Below are positions 4,684-5,481 of a DNA stretch of 5,481 bases, piece after piece. Numbering within the stretch: position 1 is the stretch's first letter; every line of letters starts with the position of its first letter. The DNA lies in NCBI GenBank assembly GCA_913040765.1, contig CAJWIA010000110.1, positions 1-5,481 on the forward strand, read 5' to 3'. The notes beneath the pieces are model-generated. The model saw only the letters and a list, made by a program, of their open reading frames with translations. It did not search any database and was not told the DNA's origin. Origin of the DNA: an uncultured Anaerolineales bacterium. Its GTDB lineage: Bacteria; Chloroflexota; Anaerolineae; Anaerolineales; UBA11657. Position numbers and translations under genes: made by a program.

Positions 4684-5481
4684 ATGTCTGAGCAGCCATC
4701 TCCAAACAAGAAGGTATCAACAAGTCAGGTGCGTAGTTTGGCCATGATCTGGGTTGTGCTAACAGTATTGGTTGGCGTGGGCACTTTCTTCGGTTTGTTC
4801 TGGGCTTTGGGAGGCTTGGACGGTAGTGATGCGGACACCAAGACTGCAGCTGAGATAGTTACTGACCCATCAACTTTACCTGTTGATTCAGTTTCGGCCA
4901 ATGATACAAAAGCTATAGCAGAACCTACAGATATAGTTCAGGTTGAACTAGAACCGACATTCACTGAGCCTGCCACAGATATTCCTGCTACACCATCTCC
5001 TGAAGTTGTACCAAGTGATACACCCATAGTGGAATCAAATGATGCTGTACCTACTGCCCAGCCTGTTGAACCTACTGTGTCTGTGCCTAATCCCACTGCC
5101 ACTACAGCTCCAGTTGTTGTAGCTAGTAGCGGTGGATTTGGTTTGGGTGGTCAGGTAATACATGGCGGATTACTAGCACTGGATAAAATGCAAGCGATGA
5201 AAATGAGTTGGGTGAAGATACAAAACTATGATCTTGCAGGCGCCACAATTGAGGGTGACATTAATAATGCGCATAACAATGGGCTGAAGATTTTGGTAAG
5301 TATCAAAGATAATGCTAATCATAATCGCATAACTGCTCCTGACTATCAGGAGCAATTTATACAGTACCTTGAAAAAGTTGCTGCTCTAGGTGCTGATGCT
5401 ATTGAGGTGTGGAATGAGCCTAACCTTGATAGGGAGTGGCCCGCTGATCAGATGGGCGGTGCCAACTATACGACTTTGCTC
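4684..5481 (+). CDS. Membrane-anchored glycosidase-like protein, 3' end beyond window
   Basis: The frame is open from ATG 4684 to the window end: 266 codons, no stop, C-terminus missing. Residues 1-19 are polar with Lys9, Lys10 and Arg17. Residues 20-44 form one hydrophobic segment (IWVVLTVLVGVGTFFGLFWAL), most likely an uncleaved signal anchor that leaves the rest outside the cell. Residues about 57-145 are a low-complexity stalk rich in Pro, Thr, Glu, Val and Ser. From about 150 a TIM-barrel glycosidase-like domain begins: GFGLGGQVIHGG, KMSWVKIQNYDLAG, GLKILVSIKDNA (200-211) and ADAIEVWNEPNLDREWP (238-253). The NEP motif with Glu245 is the acid/base position of clan GH-A enzymes; the nucleophile Glu would lie beyond the window. 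The substrate cannot be inferred; cell-wall or exopolysaccharide glycans are possible. Loss of hydrolytic activity and a binding-only role is an alternative, as in some stalked domains of this type. The gene is divergent from the UPF0316 gene. Confidence 0.82.
   Translation, partial: MSEQPSPNKKVSTSQVRSLAMIWVVLTVLVGVGTFFGLFWALGGLDGSDADTKTAAEIVTDPSTLPVDSVSANDTKAIAEPTDIVQVELEPTFTEPATDIPATPSPEVVPSDTPIVESNDAVPTAQPVEPTVSVPNPTATTAPVVVASSGGFGLGGQVIHGGLLALDKMQAMKMSWVKIQNYDLAGATIEGDINNAHNNGLKILVSIKDNANHNRITAPDYQEQFIQYLEKVAALGADAIEVWNEPNLDREWPADQMGGANYTTLL

Noticed and set aside
5173..5355. Minus-strand 60-codon open frame
   Set aside because: It is antisense to the glycosidase barrel, has no family resemblance and lacks a supporting ribosome-binding site.

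Overview
The window is an ordinary bacterial chromosomal stretch, moderately AT-rich, with tightly packed short-spaced genes. It shows no mobile element, CRISPR array, tRNA or rRNA. The organism is best guessed as a member of the Chloroflexota. This is an inference from three protein features and not from any marker gene: a HAD hydrolase whose N-terminus (DIDSVLIDPGGYR, later FEAHGIINEWD) resembles a family I associate with that phylum; an anchored, Pro/Thr-rich-stalked clan-A-type glycosidase with a WNEPNLDREW motif; and a YczE-like membrane protein beside his genes.

Positions 1-3948 (+ strand) form one compact operon: hisA (start codon cut by the window edge), hisF, hisI, a YczE-like membrane protein gene, hisE, and a large HAD-type hydrolase gene. 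hisA/hisF overlap by 7 nt, and hisI follows hisF after 2 nt. hisI/yczE-like and hisE/HAD are joined by the same TTGA overlap, in which a TTG start overlaps the TGA stop. HisE, HisI, HisA and HisF are consecutive steps taking phosphoribosyl-ATP to imidazole glycerol phosphate plus AICAR. HisG, HisH, HisB, HisC, HisD and a recognised histidinol-phosphatase are not in the window. The HAD enzyme is therefore a possible, unproven candidate for the phosphatase step. The role of the membrane protein inside the operon is unknown.

Positions 3950-4474 (- strand) encode a UPF0316/DUF2179-type membrane protein whose stop lies 1 nt from the HAD stop (convergent). No clear intrinsic terminator separates the two.

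Positions 4475-4683 are a divergent intergenic region. It holds four perfect copies of a 9-bp unit, TATAACGCG, each junction making the palindrome ACGCGT. The array sits between a candidate minus-strand -10 (TATAAT) and a strong-looking plus-strand promoter (TTGTCA, 17 bp, TATTAT). This is the most unusual non-coding element in the window.

From 4684 to the window end (+ strand) runs the first 266 codons of a membrane-anchored extracytoplasmic glycosidase-like protein: short basic cytoplasmic tail, one membrane segment, a long Pro/Thr/Glu/Val-rich stalk, then the start of a TIM-barrel catalytic domain that continues beyond the window.
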